A stretch of DNA of 64,000 bases from Epinephelus fuscoguttatus. Lineage: Eukaryota; Chordata; Actinopteri; Perciformes; Serranidae. Of the stretch, positions 10,782-23,846 are shown piece by piece (position 1 is the first letter of the stretch; each line of letters starts with the position of its first letter). Location: positions 11,800,428 through 11,864,427 of the forward strand of contig NC_064759.1 in the NCBI RefSeq assembly GCF_011397635.1, given 5' to 3'. A model generated the notes under the pieces. It was given only the letters and a program-made list of their open reading frames with translations, was not told the DNA's origin and did not search any database. Position numbers and translations under genes: made by a program.

Positions 10782-13651
10782 GTAAATGTCCTTTAAAGCT
10801 AACAAGTGTTTGTTTTTAAGGAGTCGTTGTTGCAGTTTCCAGGTTTTAGTCTCACTTTAAAACAATCCTGAAAGTTTAAAACTGCATCAATGTCCGTTTT
10901 TGGAGTAGCTCTACATCTATATGTTCTAATAAGACATCTGCCTCTTCTCTTATATTCCTGAAAGTATTAAAGTACCTACTCCTCTTGTTCCCATGTTCCC
11001 CATCAGTACACACACTCAAATCCAAACCTGACACCCCATCTTTAAATATCACCCAGTATGTGTGAAGTAGCTGCAAACTGACTGACGTACTTTATTCTGA
11101 AACAATCCTCATGCCTTCGCCTCGCTCCCACTCTGCACCCGTCTCTGCGCTCTCTAAATCGCCTTTAGAGTCATCATGAAAGCACAACACACCCACAGGG
11201 GTCGTCTCTCCCGGCAACCAAGCTGGCAACTTGTGTGTGTGTGTGTGTGTGCGATCGCTTGTGTTACGTGAGAACACAGAATGATAAAAACAAATACTTT
11301 CTCTCAGGCAAACAGGGAAATTGCCCTCCATGCTCGCAGTCAGCTGCTCAGACACACGGTGCGGTGAGAGTCCAGTGGAAAAGGAATCCTCCTTGAAATC
11401 AAAGTTTCCTTTCAGCATGTTTGCAGTGAATCAGTGGCTACGAAATTGACCACAATTCACTGACATAATACTGGGGATGATATGAGTCAGTTTGAGATTT
11501 GGTCCGTCAAGTGATTCAACCTAACGCTGTCTCACATCCCATGATACCGCACACGTGCTCACACACACACAACTCAACATCACCAAGAGACAGTTTTTAG
11601 TCAGACTGATTTCTCATTTTCTTTGTGCAAGTCATAAAACACAACAGACAAACTTCTCTGACACGTGCATGTGGTTCAATGCCTCATTCAAATAACAGCA
11701 AACTCACACTCAGTGACACTGCAGTCATCTCTCCATGCACAGTTTTGGAATTATAAAACATTTCCAGGCACACTTGTTAGGCATTCTATTGGTTGCATGA
11801 GACAAGAGAGTGAAATTAAGAGACAGCAAGAAGGAGGGTGCAAACGCAGAGGTAATTGAATAATGCCTCTGGTCGGTGGAAATGAATTATCCTTCTTTTC
11901 AATTAGTTTCACAATTTGTTTTTATTTAGTAATTAATGAAAGCAGCGTCTGGTGGCAGCAGGCCGCGGGGCTGTCTGCTCGCTGCAGCGCTCAGCAGCCA
12001 CACAACCTGTCAAACCTCGCTATGTTTCCTTTACACACATATGCAGATGCAGCCAGCCATGCACACACGACATATGCACACGACCACATGTTCTTACAGT
12101 AGCATGTACATGTTTTTCACTCTGTTACACCCGCAGATCCAGGATGCAGCAGCAGAGACATGCCTTTCACACACCTGCTCTTTTTCATATTCATATTATC
12201 AGGCACATTACCTCCATTATCCTGATGGTTTTATTGTCTCCCAAAAATATTTTCCTGATTATATTTAATTATCCCTGAATAGTTATTACACATTAAACCA
12301 TAGAGGAGGCTTGCTGAAAATTGTTGTTATTTCATTAGTGCAATTTGAGGCACATTTTCACTGTGAATTAATTTTAGCTCTTAAACAAATGGTCTTTCCC
12401 CCCGTGTGTTTATTATTTTGGCAGAATAATGTAGTCCATTCACCGATTTCCATTAATTTAGCGAATCTATTCAGAATTAGAATCTCTAAAATTAAAAACC
12501 AGATCTCAGCTGTTAGTATAATACAAACATTATGCTGGAAACAAACAAAAAAATCATTAAAAAGTGGCCTGTTTTTATGCACCCACTGTCCTAAGTTACT
12601 TTAGCTGTGCTTTTATCAGTCAAAATCCACAGTCAGCACATTGCACATGATTTTTTTTTTTTTTTTATGATTTTCCCGCTACTTGCACAGCATGTAAGTC
12701 ATAAAAAAGGTTGGTGGTGAAAGAAAGCTGAAAATCACGATGGTGAAGTGCACATAACTTTATCACCTAAATCATTTCATTCATTCAGGAGATGCAACGA
12801 GAGACACACCATCCACATGCAATGACACAGACATATCCGCGTGTAGGAGGCATGGCTTAGCTCTTTGAATCAAGTCATAAAAGTCAAGTTTTTCCATAAA
12901 GAAACCAATAGAATTAGCTCAGAGATACACACTTTCACTACAAACTACCCTTTCACTTCCTCCACAGTCAGTCAGAGAGACTGCCTCTGGTGAAGAAGCC
13001 GAGGAGAGGAGGGGATAGAGGAGACAGAGGGAGGAGAAGGGGGAGCAAAGTCCCTAAAGGCTTTTAATTTAAGCCAAGGCTATTAGCACATGTTACATGT
13101 CAAGAATCTGCCTCTGCATGCCTCCATCCAGCCCCCCACAACACCCACAGCATGTGAGCATGTGTGTGTGTGTGTGTGTGTGTGCGCTTATGAATGTGCT
13201 CTCAGTGCTTACAACTCATTCCTCAACTCTGATTGTCGACATTAAAGTCAACATTTTTTCACTTGAATGAAGTTCTTGCCCACACAAACATCATTGCTAT
13301 CTGACAATTTCAGTTTCTGATGCTGAGCAAATTTTAAATTTGTCTTCTCTGTTGTTTATCCTCAGTGAAATTCAGCCACTAACATCGGGGTAAATTACAA
13401 GACAAATGAGAAGAATTGAACCAGAATAAAGCACACTCACACACACACAGACACACACTCATAGGCTGGCCTAAATAGGCGTGCAGTGTACAGAACACAA
13501 GAATGATTTGCTAACCATATTGAGATAATTTGATCTGACTATCTGAGACTAGTTATTTACAGGGTATTAGCTCTTATATGTAGTGTCTCTGCTGAGACGC
13601 CAGTCATGCTCCATGCTGCTTATTAGAAAGCAAAGTCACAAGAGCCCCAAC

Positions 13652-13700
<49 letters not shown>

Positions 13701-16700
13701 GAGACAGGCCAGCTCATGAGAGCTTAATTTATCAGGACCTTAATTGATCATTTCAAACTGCAAGCTTTTATTGGAACCAGCTATCTCATAAATTAGGCCC
13801 TGAGGTCACTGAGGGGAAGAACTTCCCCCTCAACCCACCAGCAGGGTCACCTCAGCTCTTACGCCACCTTCACTGAAATGTGCTGCAGAAAAAAACACAC
13901 ACACAAGCTCATTTTGCAAAAAGAGGAGTGTGACATAAAAAGAATCACAGTATGTTTCATTTGTACAAGACTGTGAGAATGTCTCCAACTTTGTGCTGGC
14001 CCTGGCGCAGAGTTGTAAAGGTGTAAATAAACGTTGGCATGTTGAGGCTTTGTGCGTCATCCTCATGCAGCTTTACGGTCAGTTCACTCTCCCGCTAAAC
14101 GGATGCTATTTTCCCTCAACCACATTAATGACCATAACTAACTTATCCCCGCGCGCACGGGTCACTGACCATTGAAGGGATGAGAGGGAGACATTCAGAG
14201 CGATCTGCGGTGCCATGGCAACGGCTCTCATCCGGCGCTGGCGCCCATTACGCGCCGGTTCCGCACTCGCGCCGGAGCATATGGAATAATTGGTGTGTTA
14301 TTGGTCTCCCGGGGGCACGGGCATGTGTGGCGCGAGGGGTTCCTAATTGGATTTATTTGTTTTGATGTGTTTTAGAGGCGTTAAAGAAGAGGAGAAGCTG
14401 CGACACTTTCCGTGTGTTCCGTTTGTTTAATTTACAGTTTGTTCTGCTGCTGTCTCGCCTGAGTGGACTACCGGAGTCACAGCATGACAGTAGTATAAAT
14501 GCAAACACTGCAAATGACAGTAATTATGGTGTAATTGTAAGCTTTATTTTTTGCAAATGTAATCGTTAAGTTGTAACAGATTTGCACCCGAGGCAAAGGC
14601 TTGCCCAAGAGTTTTAATCCAAAGGCGCCTGTAAAGACTGGCAACGTGCCGCAAGAGGCCTCGTCGGGGTTATGCCACAGAGCTGCACCAGCACTAATAG
14701 CTGTGTGGTTTGTTTATTTTAAAATAATGACCTAACTACGTACCTTAGGCTTCTTGTGCATTCTCACACCGCATTATAATAAATAAATGTCAAAAAAAAA
14801 ACTCTAATTCTGCCCATGGACGTCTCCACTGAGTCATTCCAGCACTTTCTCACCTTGACAGCAGCTGACTTTGTCTTTAACACAACTTCAGGCCTAAAGG
14901 CACGGGATTGGCCCATAGGTGCGCGCGCGCATGGCATCCACCGCCATCTCTGTGTCTCCCATCCACGCAGGCAGCGCACCCGGCCCCCACGTGGCCCGTT
15001 TCTGATTTCATTTTAATAAGGTCAGTAATAATCGTGCGAGCCAGCCGAGGAGAAAACAGCTCCCGCGGGGCCCATTGAGAGAGGCGCGATGCGCGAGGCC
15101 CCGGAGGTGCCACGAGCTGACCCGCGAGCTTCACAAACAATCTGATCACGCAGCTCTTACGGCCGCTGTCCCTCTGTCTCGCGGGACCCGCCTCGGCACG
15201 CTTTGCGCTCAGTCCCCATTGTCAGCTCCGGCGCTAATAAAATTGTCCCTCCTGCAGGCGAGGCTTGTTGGAAAATTAATTTTATCTAATTATACTGATG
15301 TCAACGCCGCCTTTCAGCGCGTAATTAAAATCTGACCTGCGAGCTTCTGCTTTCATTCTTTGATGGGGAAGGGGGGAAAAAAACAGAAATTGAATTAAAC
15401 AAATCAAATATTAGGTGGCTGATTGTGTTTGGAGGCTGATAATCGGTATGCCTGTTTCTTCTCTCCTCAGCGTACCGTGCAGAAAAACGCCAAGTATGTG
15501 TGTCTGGCCAGTAAGAACTGTCCTGTGGACAAGAGGAGACGCAACCGCTGCCAGTACTGCCGCTTTCAGAAGTGTCTGAGTGTCGGCATGGTGAAGGAAG
15601 GTAAGAGGACTGACCACACACCTGAGCAGTGCAACACAACCCTGACCTCCAGTTCATGATGATAAAGTTTGTCTCTGCAATTAATAGGCCGGTAATGACC
15701 TGGCCTGCTGCAACCTCACACACACCCAGTGTCCTCTCTGTGGTGCAGGAACAAAGTAGAAAACACATTACACCAATTAGCACCCTTTATACTCTGAATC
15801 CGGATGATTTTTTTCTGAAAGAGACACAGAGGTGAACATCCTGCCCAAACATTCTCACACTTTCTGTTCATTTGTGTCATCACATCTGATGTAGCTGACT
15901 GTTGTTGCAGAGATGTTTTGCTGATGTGTGGCACTCTACTGCCCTCATTTCCCTGAGGTTTCTCACCTGTCTCACACACACGCGCTCACATGCAAACAAA
16001 CCCACACACACACACACACACATACACTCCTGTGTCCCTTTAACATGTGTGCAGCCCGCAGAACAGCTCCACTGCCATCTGCTGGTTAGTAGCCTCCTGT
16101 GTAGGGATTGTGGGAAGGTTGGAGAGCTCCTGTGGAGAAAGCCTCAGTCAGGATTTTAGTGCTGTGAAATGCTGATAACAAGCCTATCAGTTAGAGAACA
16201 GAAGTTGAGTGTGCATGCTGTGAAATTTTTTACCATGTTCAACAACCTGTTCTTCAACCTGTTGTCATCTCTGTGTCTCTGCTTCACAGTGGTACGCACT
16301 GACAGCTTGAAGGGGCGCCGAGGCCGTCTGCCATCCAAACCAAAGAGCCCCCTGCAGACGGAAGCGTCTCCTCCCTCTCCACCCCTCAGCTTGCTCTCCG
16401 CTCTGCTCAGGGCTTATTCCCACTGCACGCCCCGTGACCTCAACTACAGTCAGGTACCCCCACACACCCCCTTTTTTTCCATATTAGTCAGAGAAACACA
16501 CGCTCAGTGAGAAATACGGCTTGTTTAGGAGTTTGTTCAGTCATTTCTCGCCGTCTCTCCCCACAGTTCAGCGCTGCCGAAACTCCCTCCTCCTCGTCAG
16601 ACGCAGAGCACATCCAGCTCTTCTACAGGCTGCTCACCATCTCGATGGAGACCACACGGTGCTGGGCTGACCGGCTGCCCGGCTTCTCTGAGCTTCAGCG

Positions 16701-19700
16701 TGAAGATCAGAACCTGCTCATAGACTCTGCCTTCCTGGAGCTGTTTGTCCTGCGATTGGCTCACAGGTATGAGAACAAACAGCAGATGGATGACAACATT
16801 AGCACATTTAATTCCACTTTTAAAATTTCCCCACATCCATATGTGCACATCTAAAACTTCAAATACACGCCTACAACTATCAGAAACTTGACTTCCTTTG
16901 GCAGGGGAACAACAGGCAGTTAATATCCTTTACCGTTACAGTACAGCGTGCAACTGTGCTGGCAGAGCTGCATGCTGCTGTGTCGGTGTATCTCCAGAGT
17001 AGGAGTGGAGCTGAGTAATCGCCATATGAACCAAATTATGAATGGAGTCTGTAGCTATGACAGCAGCTACACCCACAGAGTTCCGCTCCGCTCGTCTGAT
17101 ATCTGACGCACAGAGAGCTCTGTGTGTGTTCTGCGGGCTAAAACTGTGCTAACATTGTGAACTGTGAATTGACAGGATCAATTCCATCTAAGAGCTAGTC
17201 AGCTGAGGAACTGAAAAGGGCTGTTATGGAAGGAAATACATATTCAATTCAGCTGACTGAAATTTAATAAAAGGGAATTGACTTTATTTTCCCCGTGCGA
17301 CCACTGGTGTGTGTGTGCGTGTGTAAGCACATGTGCGTCTCGCTCGTGGATACCTGTGGTGCCATTATGACTGCCCTTGCCCATCTTTGCCTCAGAATTG
17401 CCCCGGGTTACTGGTGTGCTCTCGTAAGGCATGTGGCTGGTTAAATTTATGGGGAGGACGGGGGCTGGGCTACAAGCTCATCCTTTTGTCTGCGCTGTCG
17501 TCTAGGGCAGAAAACCAACACAGTCACACACACAAGCACACTTACTCACACACACTCACGCACACTGATGATGTAGAATCCCAACTTTCTCTCCTCCTCC
17601 CAGTGTAGGTCCAGGTGCAGGGTGGGTAGAGGATGGGTGGTGGCATCACAGTCCCAGCAGGAGGGGGATCAGGCTGGGACTCTGACTCACGCTGAACGGT
17701 GGACTCATAGGGGCCTCTATCAAACACACACACACACACACACACTCACGCACGTACACACAGCGCTCATCTTCCCAGCAGCCAAACTCCCACGGCACAG
17801 AGGAAAACACACACAAGCACGGCACTGTCTTACTTTGTCCGTCTTCCGTGAGAGCACAAGATGCAGTCCACGCTCCCATCTCAATGTTGACGCAGCCCTG
17901 CATTGACCCTGTGTTGAACTCAGATGCCTTGCAGACCCCCAGCGCAAGCATATGTCTGTATGCTTGTGAGTGTGCGTCTCTGTGTGTGTGTGTGCTCAGT
18001 GTGTGTAGAGTAAATTTGCTCCGCTCTTCTGGGCCTGCATTGCTGTAAGCACCCCGTTACCAAACAGTTTCTGTGGTTATTGGTTGATTACCGTGGTGAC
18101 AGTGTAGTCAGGAGTGAGTGGAATGTGTGGCAGACATCCAGCTGCGTGTATGTGTGAGTGTGTGTGTGTGTGTGTGTGTGTATGTGCATCTGCCTGGCTG
18201 CTTGTCTGCCAGGCTGTCTGTGTAGTTTTGCACATGTGCTACTATCAAACACGGGTCAAATTGTATAATGTAATTGGGCATTTACTCAGTCGGACAGTGC
18301 CATAGTGAATTGGCTTCATCTGCTGTATTCATAAGTTTATGATATCTGATGTGATGTTTTTCCATTTTACAAGGCAAATTCCAGCTGTGAGTTTGTAGTA
18401 GAAGATTAAATCTGTTCCACCTTACCGTATCTGTCGATTCATCACTTTAAATGCATTGCTCACAAACACAAAACCTTGTTAAGAAAATTATTTTAGGCGT
18501 CTTTTGATGGAAATGTGTCAAAAACATATGAAAAAGACGTGTAAGATTTTAAATTTGAAATAAAAGGCAAGCCACCATCAAAGTACGGTCATGCTGGGTT
18601 TGAAATTTGGTAAATATAAGTGCATTAAATCAAGTGGCAGATTGAGAATACACCCCAACTTTGACACTATAGCAGGGAAACTTGCTTTTGCCCAGGGGTC
18701 ACTTTTGCAAAATGACAAAGAGCCAGGGGCCAGTTATTGAACAAATATTTGCTGTCCTCACTCATCTTTGCTAAGAGGCAAATCCAATCACAGGTCTGGT
18801 GTACGCAGGGGCATGTCTAGGATTTGAGGATATTTGGAGCCCAGCCTGGACCTCTCTTGGGGGTCCAGTGGGTCCTCCCCCGGCACCTTTTTTAAGCTCT
18901 ATTTTTTTTTATGCACAATGGCATCTTATTTATGTTCAAAGTCCACAGAATCACAGGCCACATTTTCCCACTGGCCATAACTTGAGAATCACTGCTCTAT
19001 AGTCTGCATAAAACACTTAATATGTTTAAGGGGAGGTTTAAGGGAAGTGTCAGAGTTCCAGGAGTCAAAATACTACAACCATTAGCATGAAAGGTATAAT
19101 CAGAAGGTGAGAAAGTACACTTCTGGGGCGCCCACTAGCTCACCTGGTGAGCAGGCGCCCAATGTACAAAGGCTGTGTCCTTGCCGCAGCTGCAGCAGGC
19201 TCGATTCTAACCTGCAGCCCTTTGCTGCATGTCATCCCCACTCTCTACTCTCCTATCAAATACAGCCTTAAAAATGTATTTCTAAAAAAGAAAGTAAATT
19301 TCTTAAGGTTCCTGAAGTGAGCAAGACGTTCAGTGTCCTTCCTCATGAGCATCCTACTTCTACTTCCTACTTTCTTCTCTCCAGCTCATGTGTGATCGTT
19401 TTAGCTAGTTTTTGTATTTGTGCGTCTAAGAGTGGAAAGGTATTGTTGACTCTGTGTGACTGACGGAGCTGGCGATGCGTGAGAGCATCTGTGTGCATGT
19501 GTTCTGCAGAGAGTGGGTGGAGCACCTCACTGCAGTGAGGATAATTAGATATAAACGTCCTCTCCTTAAAGCTGCTGAACCAATGTTTGTGGACGGTGTA
19601 ATTTGAGCCCCCCTCCTCTTCTTTCTTCTCACTATCAGCTGTTTCCCAAACACACTCTTTCTGCCCTTGTCCCATCTTCTTGAGATCTTCCAACCAAACA

Positions 19701-22446
19701 CTTTTTCTCTGGCTCTCTGAAGAAAGCCACCCTCTTCTTTTGGGCTCTAATAAAAGACTAGTCATAGCTCTCCCTCATTCGCTGCTTGTTCTTTTTCCCT
19801 CTCTGCTCGGTGGTAAAGGAGTGGGATGTTGTGTGTCGTGAGTAACTGACGGCTAAATACATCTGAGAAGCCTTTTCATTTCCTCATTAAGGCTTTGTGT
19901 TTCCACTGCACACCACAGCCCGGGCACATTAAAGCCATAACAGTTTACCTATCTGCAAATACACACACACAGATACACACACACGCAGGCAGAGCAGCCC
20001 TCTGCCCTAACCCCTCGCCCTCCCCGCCAGAAGGAAACACAGGAATGTTTTAAAATGCTATAATTTGGAGAACACAACCTTAATCAGCTGCATGCTTGTG
20101 TTTGATGTGTGCTCCATTTGTGTGTGAGCGCGCATGCTGCCAGGTTTTCTCATTGTTTTTTATTGTAATTGTTTCCTTGCCCTGGTATCACAAGGCATAT
20201 TTACAATACATGAGGGAAAATGCTGTGTTTCATTGGAGGAGAGATCTAACCAGAGTCCTCATCTGCTGTTCCCCTGTGTGTCTCAGGTCGATCCTGTCAG
20301 AGGATAAACTAGTGTTCTGCAACGGCTTGGTGCTGCACAGGTTCCAGTGCCTTCGTGGGTTCGGAGAGTGGCTGGACTCCATCCGGGACTTCTCCACCCA
20401 CCTCCAGAGCCTAAACCTGGACGCCTCTGCCTTCGCCTGCCTGGCCGCCCTCGTGCTGCTCACAGGTAAAAACACAAGTCAGTGACATCTGACTTTAAAT
20501 CTCAAAATCACCATCAGGAGAAAATTAAAGAAAGGACACAATTTATATATGGCGCTGACACAAGTTAGCCGCCCCGCTCCACCATACTCAACCAATCGCT
20601 ATCGATGGCCTAAGGTGCTTATGCGTAAATATACAGATACAAATCCACACGCCTTCTTTCCTTTGTCCAGAGCTTTGCCTGTGGGTGATTCAATGTGACA
20701 GTGATCAGGTGGATACATCCTCTTAACGTCACAAATGCGCTCAAAGACACACATGTGCATGCTTGTTCTGCCTGAAACAAGAACCCGATACCCAGGAGCA
20801 CCTGCTGCACCTGCCTCACACCTGGCCCTCTAATCAGTGTGCATGTGTGAAAAATGGAGGCACAGCTTTCTCTGCGACCGAGACGCAACAGAAGAGCCTA
20901 GAGTTTAGTGGTCAGTAAAGTACATTAGAAATGCATTAGGAATAGTCAATTACAAATGTAGCCCAAGGTGACAGAGGACGCCCGTGCAATTAGGTGCTCA
21001 TTTTTTTACACCCTCACGTCAGCGCCAGAAACTGTATGTAAGTGTGAAATGGGTAAAAGTCCCGTCCCCCCTACGCTCAGCTTCCTCACCTCACCCTGCC
21101 CCCGCCCCCTCCTCCTCTTCCTCCACCTTCTCTTCCTCTGTCTAAGCCCTCCAACCCCATCCTCACTCTCTGGGGGAGCACTTAACTCTGTGCCTGATCG
21201 ACCAGCCCACCGTGGAGCACAGCTCTGGAATGGCGTCTGCGCTGTTCTCAGTGGCGCTCTGCCACCTCGGCAAAGCACACAGCACACTGCCACGACAGAG
21301 CCGCCAGAGCCACCAGGCGATCGACCGCTTCAGAGTGGCCTGTGCAGAAAGGCAGCCATCGATCCCTCCCCGGGAGCTCGCGCACATAGAGGAAGAAGGG
21401 ATAGGGAGAGCGGGGAGAGGGAGGGAAGCGAGGGAGCGCGAGAGGTCTGAAAGCGGCGGTGAAAGGAGGGCTGGAGTGACTCTGCAGCAGCAAACACAGA
21501 ACAAACAAAAGAGTCACATAAACAAACAATAAATAAGCTTCAGATAATGGATACCTCAAAGTGAGACTGGTTTCAGTGACAGCCTCCCTGCAGACTGGCT
21601 TGTGTGTGCGCCTGTATGTGTGTGTGTTTGTGTGTGCGGGGCTGGACACCCTGTTCTCTGCAGAATGAGTTAGTGTCACATTAAGCCTGGTACGGGTGCC
21701 ACAGGAGTTGCTATGGGCAGCAGTGTGTGTGTGTGTGTGTGTGTGCGTGTGTGCTTCTAATTTCATTTGGCTGCTCACAGGGCCGAATAATCAGCTAATT
21801 GTTGAGCACTTTTGTTTCTGTCAATGTCTTAAATTGCAGGGACAATTTGTGTCTGTGTGTGTGTGCTATGTCTACATACATATATATATGGTCAATGAGT
21901 GTGTGTATGTGTGTGTGTGTGTGTGTGTGGACAGTGTACAGGGGGCTTATTAGGTTAGACTGTGTATTGATCTGTAGTGAATGAGACAAGTTAAGGCCTG
22001 TTAAGAACATTAGCCATACGGGCTAATGAGTTGGAATTCAATATAAAAGAAGATGTAGCTAATGCTCTGTCAGCTGAATGAGCAGTGATGTATGTGTGTG
22101 TGTTTGTGTGTGTGTGTGTGTATGTCTTTTTTCCACAGATTTCATAATTTTCCTAACGTCTCTGTCCGTCTGTGTTCCCACAGAGCAAGTCCCAGGTCTG
22201 AAGGACTCAAAGCGGGTGGAGGAGCTGCAGAATAAAGTGATTTGTTGTCTCAGAGACCACCTGGGTTGCGGCCCTTCTTCCTCCTCGTCCAAGGCGGCGC
22301 CCCCCCTGAGTCGCATTCTGGGTTTAAGGGCAGAGCTCCGTTCCCAGAGGACCCAGGGCCTTCAACGGATCTTCTACCTGAAGCTGGAGGACCTGGTACC
22401 GCCCCCTCCGTTGATTGACAGGTTCCTGGACACTCTGCCCTACTGA
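9951..22446 (+). CDS. nr4a3: Nuclear receptor subfamily 4 group A member 3 (NOR-1), spliced, six coding exons
   Basis: An orphan nuclear receptor of the Nur77/Nurr1/NOR-1 group: an immediate-early, ligand-independent transcription factor that binds the NBRE site AAAGGTCA in the nucleus. Coding exons are 9951-10781, 15471-15600, 16290-16453, 16567-16766, 20287-20465 and 22184-22446. They join in frame to 588 residues plus TGA (human NR4A3 is 626). The start [14 protein letters not shown] is the NR4A N-terminus, and the acceptor lies two bases before this ATG. The two C4 zinc fingers occupy about 252-318, with the P-box CEGCKG and the [10 protein letters not shown] segment; the ligand-binding domain spans about 385-588. 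NR4A3 rather than NR4A1 or NR4A2 is chosen because of [16 protein letters not shown], the LSVGMVKE at the end of the DNA-binding domain, and TPRDLNYS in the hinge. The DNA-binding domain is split after FFK by a 4.7 kb intron. The C-terminus DTLPY is one residue shorter than the usual helix 12. Confidence 0.97.
10782..15470 (+). other. nr4a3 intron splitting the DNA-binding domain
   Basis: A 4.7 kb intron. It has (GT)n near 11233, an AT-rich and unusually CA-free stretch at about 12180-12560, (CA)n at 13653-13696, and a GC-rich then homeobox-motif-like stretch at about 14870-15340. No exon is supported. The open frames here have no recognisable domains. Confidence 0.6.
13653..13696 (+). repeat. 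(CA)n microsatellite
   Basis: A pure run of about 22 CA dinucleotides inside the nr4a3 DNA-binding-domain intron. Confidence 0.95.
15471..15600 (+). CDS. nr4a3: nr4a3 coding exon 2: second zinc finger
   Basis: Acceptor 'TTCTCTCCTCAG|CGT'; donor 'GGAAG|GTAAGAGG'. It encodes residues 278-320 plus one base: [11 protein letters not shown], the second C4 finger (C288, C294, C304, C307), and the A-box side [12 protein letters not shown]. Leu-Ser-Val at this position matches NR4A3; the other two paralogues have Leu-Ala-Val. Phase 0 in, phase 1 out. Confidence 0.96.
15601..16289 (+). other. nr4a3 intron
   Basis: A short intron with (CA)n near 16003-16022 and nothing else recognised. Confidence 0.7.
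16290..16453 (+). CDS. nr4a3: nr4a3 coding exon 3: C-terminal extension and hinge
   Basis: Acceptor 'CTTCACAG|TGGTACGC'; donor 'TACAGTCAG|GTACCC'. It encodes residues 321-375, including [20 protein letters not shown], the C-terminal extension that gives NR4A proteins contact with the 5' AA of the NBRE. The hinge ends [10 protein letters not shown], close to the NR4A3 STPRDLDYS. Confidence 0.95.
16567..16766 (+). CDS. nr4a3: nr4a3 coding exon 4: start of ligand-binding domain
   Basis: Acceptor 'CTCCCCACAG|TTCAGC'; donor 'GCTCACAG|GTATGAG'. It encodes residues 376-441 and two bases of the next codon. It contains [27 protein letters not shown] and [13 protein letters not shown], the signature helices H1-H5 of NR4A ligand-binding domains. 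The intron in front is only 113 bases. Confidence 0.95.
16767..20286 (+). other. nr4a3 intron with a SINE
   Basis: A 3.5 kb intron. It contains short CA/GT runs near 17527-17580, 17726-17750 and 18157-18182, and the second SINE copy at 19125-19285. The open frames on both strands near 17240-17950 run through these repeats and are not genes. Confidence 0.65.
19125..19285 (+). repeat. tRNA-derived SINE (second copy)
   Basis: Starts 'GGGGCGCCCACTAGCTCACC', has a degenerate B box 'CTCGATTCTAACC', then 'CCTTTGCTGCATGTCATCCC', a short CT-rich stretch, 'CCTATCAAATA' and an A-rich end. The order of parts is the same as in the copy at 872, and better preserved at the 5' end. Confidence 0.85.
20287..20465 (+). 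CDS. nr4a3: nr4a3 coding exon 5: middle of ligand-binding domain
   Basis: Acceptor 'GTGTGTCTCAG|GTCGATC'; donor 'CTCACAG|GTAAAAAC'. It encodes residues 443-501 with half codons at each end: [31 protein letters not shown], then [18 protein letters not shown]. The [14 protein letters not shown] pattern is that of NR4A3. Phase 2 in, phase 1 out. Confidence 0.95.
20466..22183 (+). other. nr4a3 last intron
   Basis: Contains (GT)n runs near 21723-21755, 21910-21930 and 22090-22122. A GC-rich, purine-rich block at 21160-21480 has overlapping open frames on both strands but no recognisable domain or clear splice sites, so it is left as intron. Confidence 0.6.
22184..22446 (+). CDS. nr4a3: nr4a3 last coding exon: end of ligand-binding domain
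   Basis: Acceptor 'GTGTTCCCACAG|AGCAAG'; stop TGA at 22444-22446. It encodes [33 protein letters not shown] and the terminal helix ending DTLPY. The usual spacing before DTLPF is one residue longer (a Lys-Leu-Phe-Leu-Asp order), so helix 12 here has a one-residue deletion and a Phe to Tyr change. A Ser run and a Pro run interrupt the H9-H10 region. Confidence 0.95.
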
Positions 22447-23843
22447 CAGCCCGGGGCTGACCACACAGAGAGAAACAAAAAACCCACGTCACGTCCTGTT
22501 CAGGCCTTTCCCCCCAGGAGCACGCACACATCCAGAGATGGACTCACTCCCCTCTGACTGATGCAGAGCAGAGAGAGCCAACGCTTTTTCACACAACAGG
22601 ACGACCAATCAAGAACGCCTTTCACTCAAACGGACAACCAACTTTTCACCAGTGTAAAAGACAATTACTCAAACGCTTTACCACTTTTTATTCGATCCTC
22701 CTGTTTTTCTCACGTGGGGGAGGATGACGAGGCTGAGATGGACGACGGACAAATGACTTTTTACTGTCCTCTCTCCGCCTGGGTGGGAGGCAGCTCATCC
22801 AGCAAAGAAAGAGAGAAGGTTTATGAGTACTGTTTATCTGTGTTTTGGCCTGACTCGTCCAGGATGAGGACTTCTTTTAGAGAGACGGGGTGGTGTCGCT
22901 GTGTTTGAATGTTTTCAGAGCTGAAGATGCCCCAGTGAAACACAACACGCTGTAGTTCCTCCTGTTGAGAGAAGGAAGGGGGCGTTTTCATACTGATATG
23001 TACTGAAATGTCAGAGGTCAGACAGCGTGAGTGTAGTAAACACGCAGACACATCACAAAGCAGGACACAGGTATTTCATAAACACATGGAAGAGGCTGTT
23101 GATTTGGGCTCTTGATTCCAAGTGCAATTTCTTAAGTGCTATCTCACCAGAAAAGCAGGCGGCAGAGAAGGAACGGTTTAATTTCAAACTCTAAATTATT
23201 TTAATGCAAAGACTTGTCCTGTACTGTCAGTAGCTAAAAGAAAGAGAGACAGTCTCCGCCTGGCTTTAGACAGCAGAGGAGATACTGTGCACTAACGATT
23301 GATGACTGAGTCACCCAGACTTGAACTTGCTCTAGTATGTTTTTTTTTTTTATTAACTCATTTTGAAATCATAGGTCGAGTAGGAGTACGGAGGAATGAA
23401 CATGGACAGAAATTGGCTTTTGAAGCACTTATACCCTGAGAAAGGGCTAGAAGCACAGACACACACCCTACCTGCTCCCTCAGGAGGACAGCGTGGACTC
23501 GGGGGAGAGGAGGGTGCTCGACAGATAGCTGTACGTCCAGGGATGAAACATTCCGCAGTCATGCTCTTTTTCTATTTGTTTCTATTGTGGAGGCCGTGTG
23601 AGAGCGTGGAGGACATGGTTGCATACCGTCTTTGTGTGTACGCTTAGAGAAGCCAGGATCATATGCATGGTGTGTATAAACCGTCAAGAGCTGCCATAGC
23701 CTGTCAAAAACAGCTCGACCTGTGTTTGTGTCTCAGACTGCGGCTCTGCGGGGATCTCCCCGGGCCTCCACCACCCACTCACACTCACGGCAGCAGTTTG
23801 AAATATGAAAAAAAAAAAAAATCAAATTATATAGATATAAATA

Positions 23844-23846
23844 TAA

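Noticed and set aside
21006..21778. Several overlapping open frames up to 176 codons in the last nr4a3 intron
   Set aside because: Purine-rich low-complexity translation and CA repeats; no family likeness. An alternative exon cannot be fully excluded.
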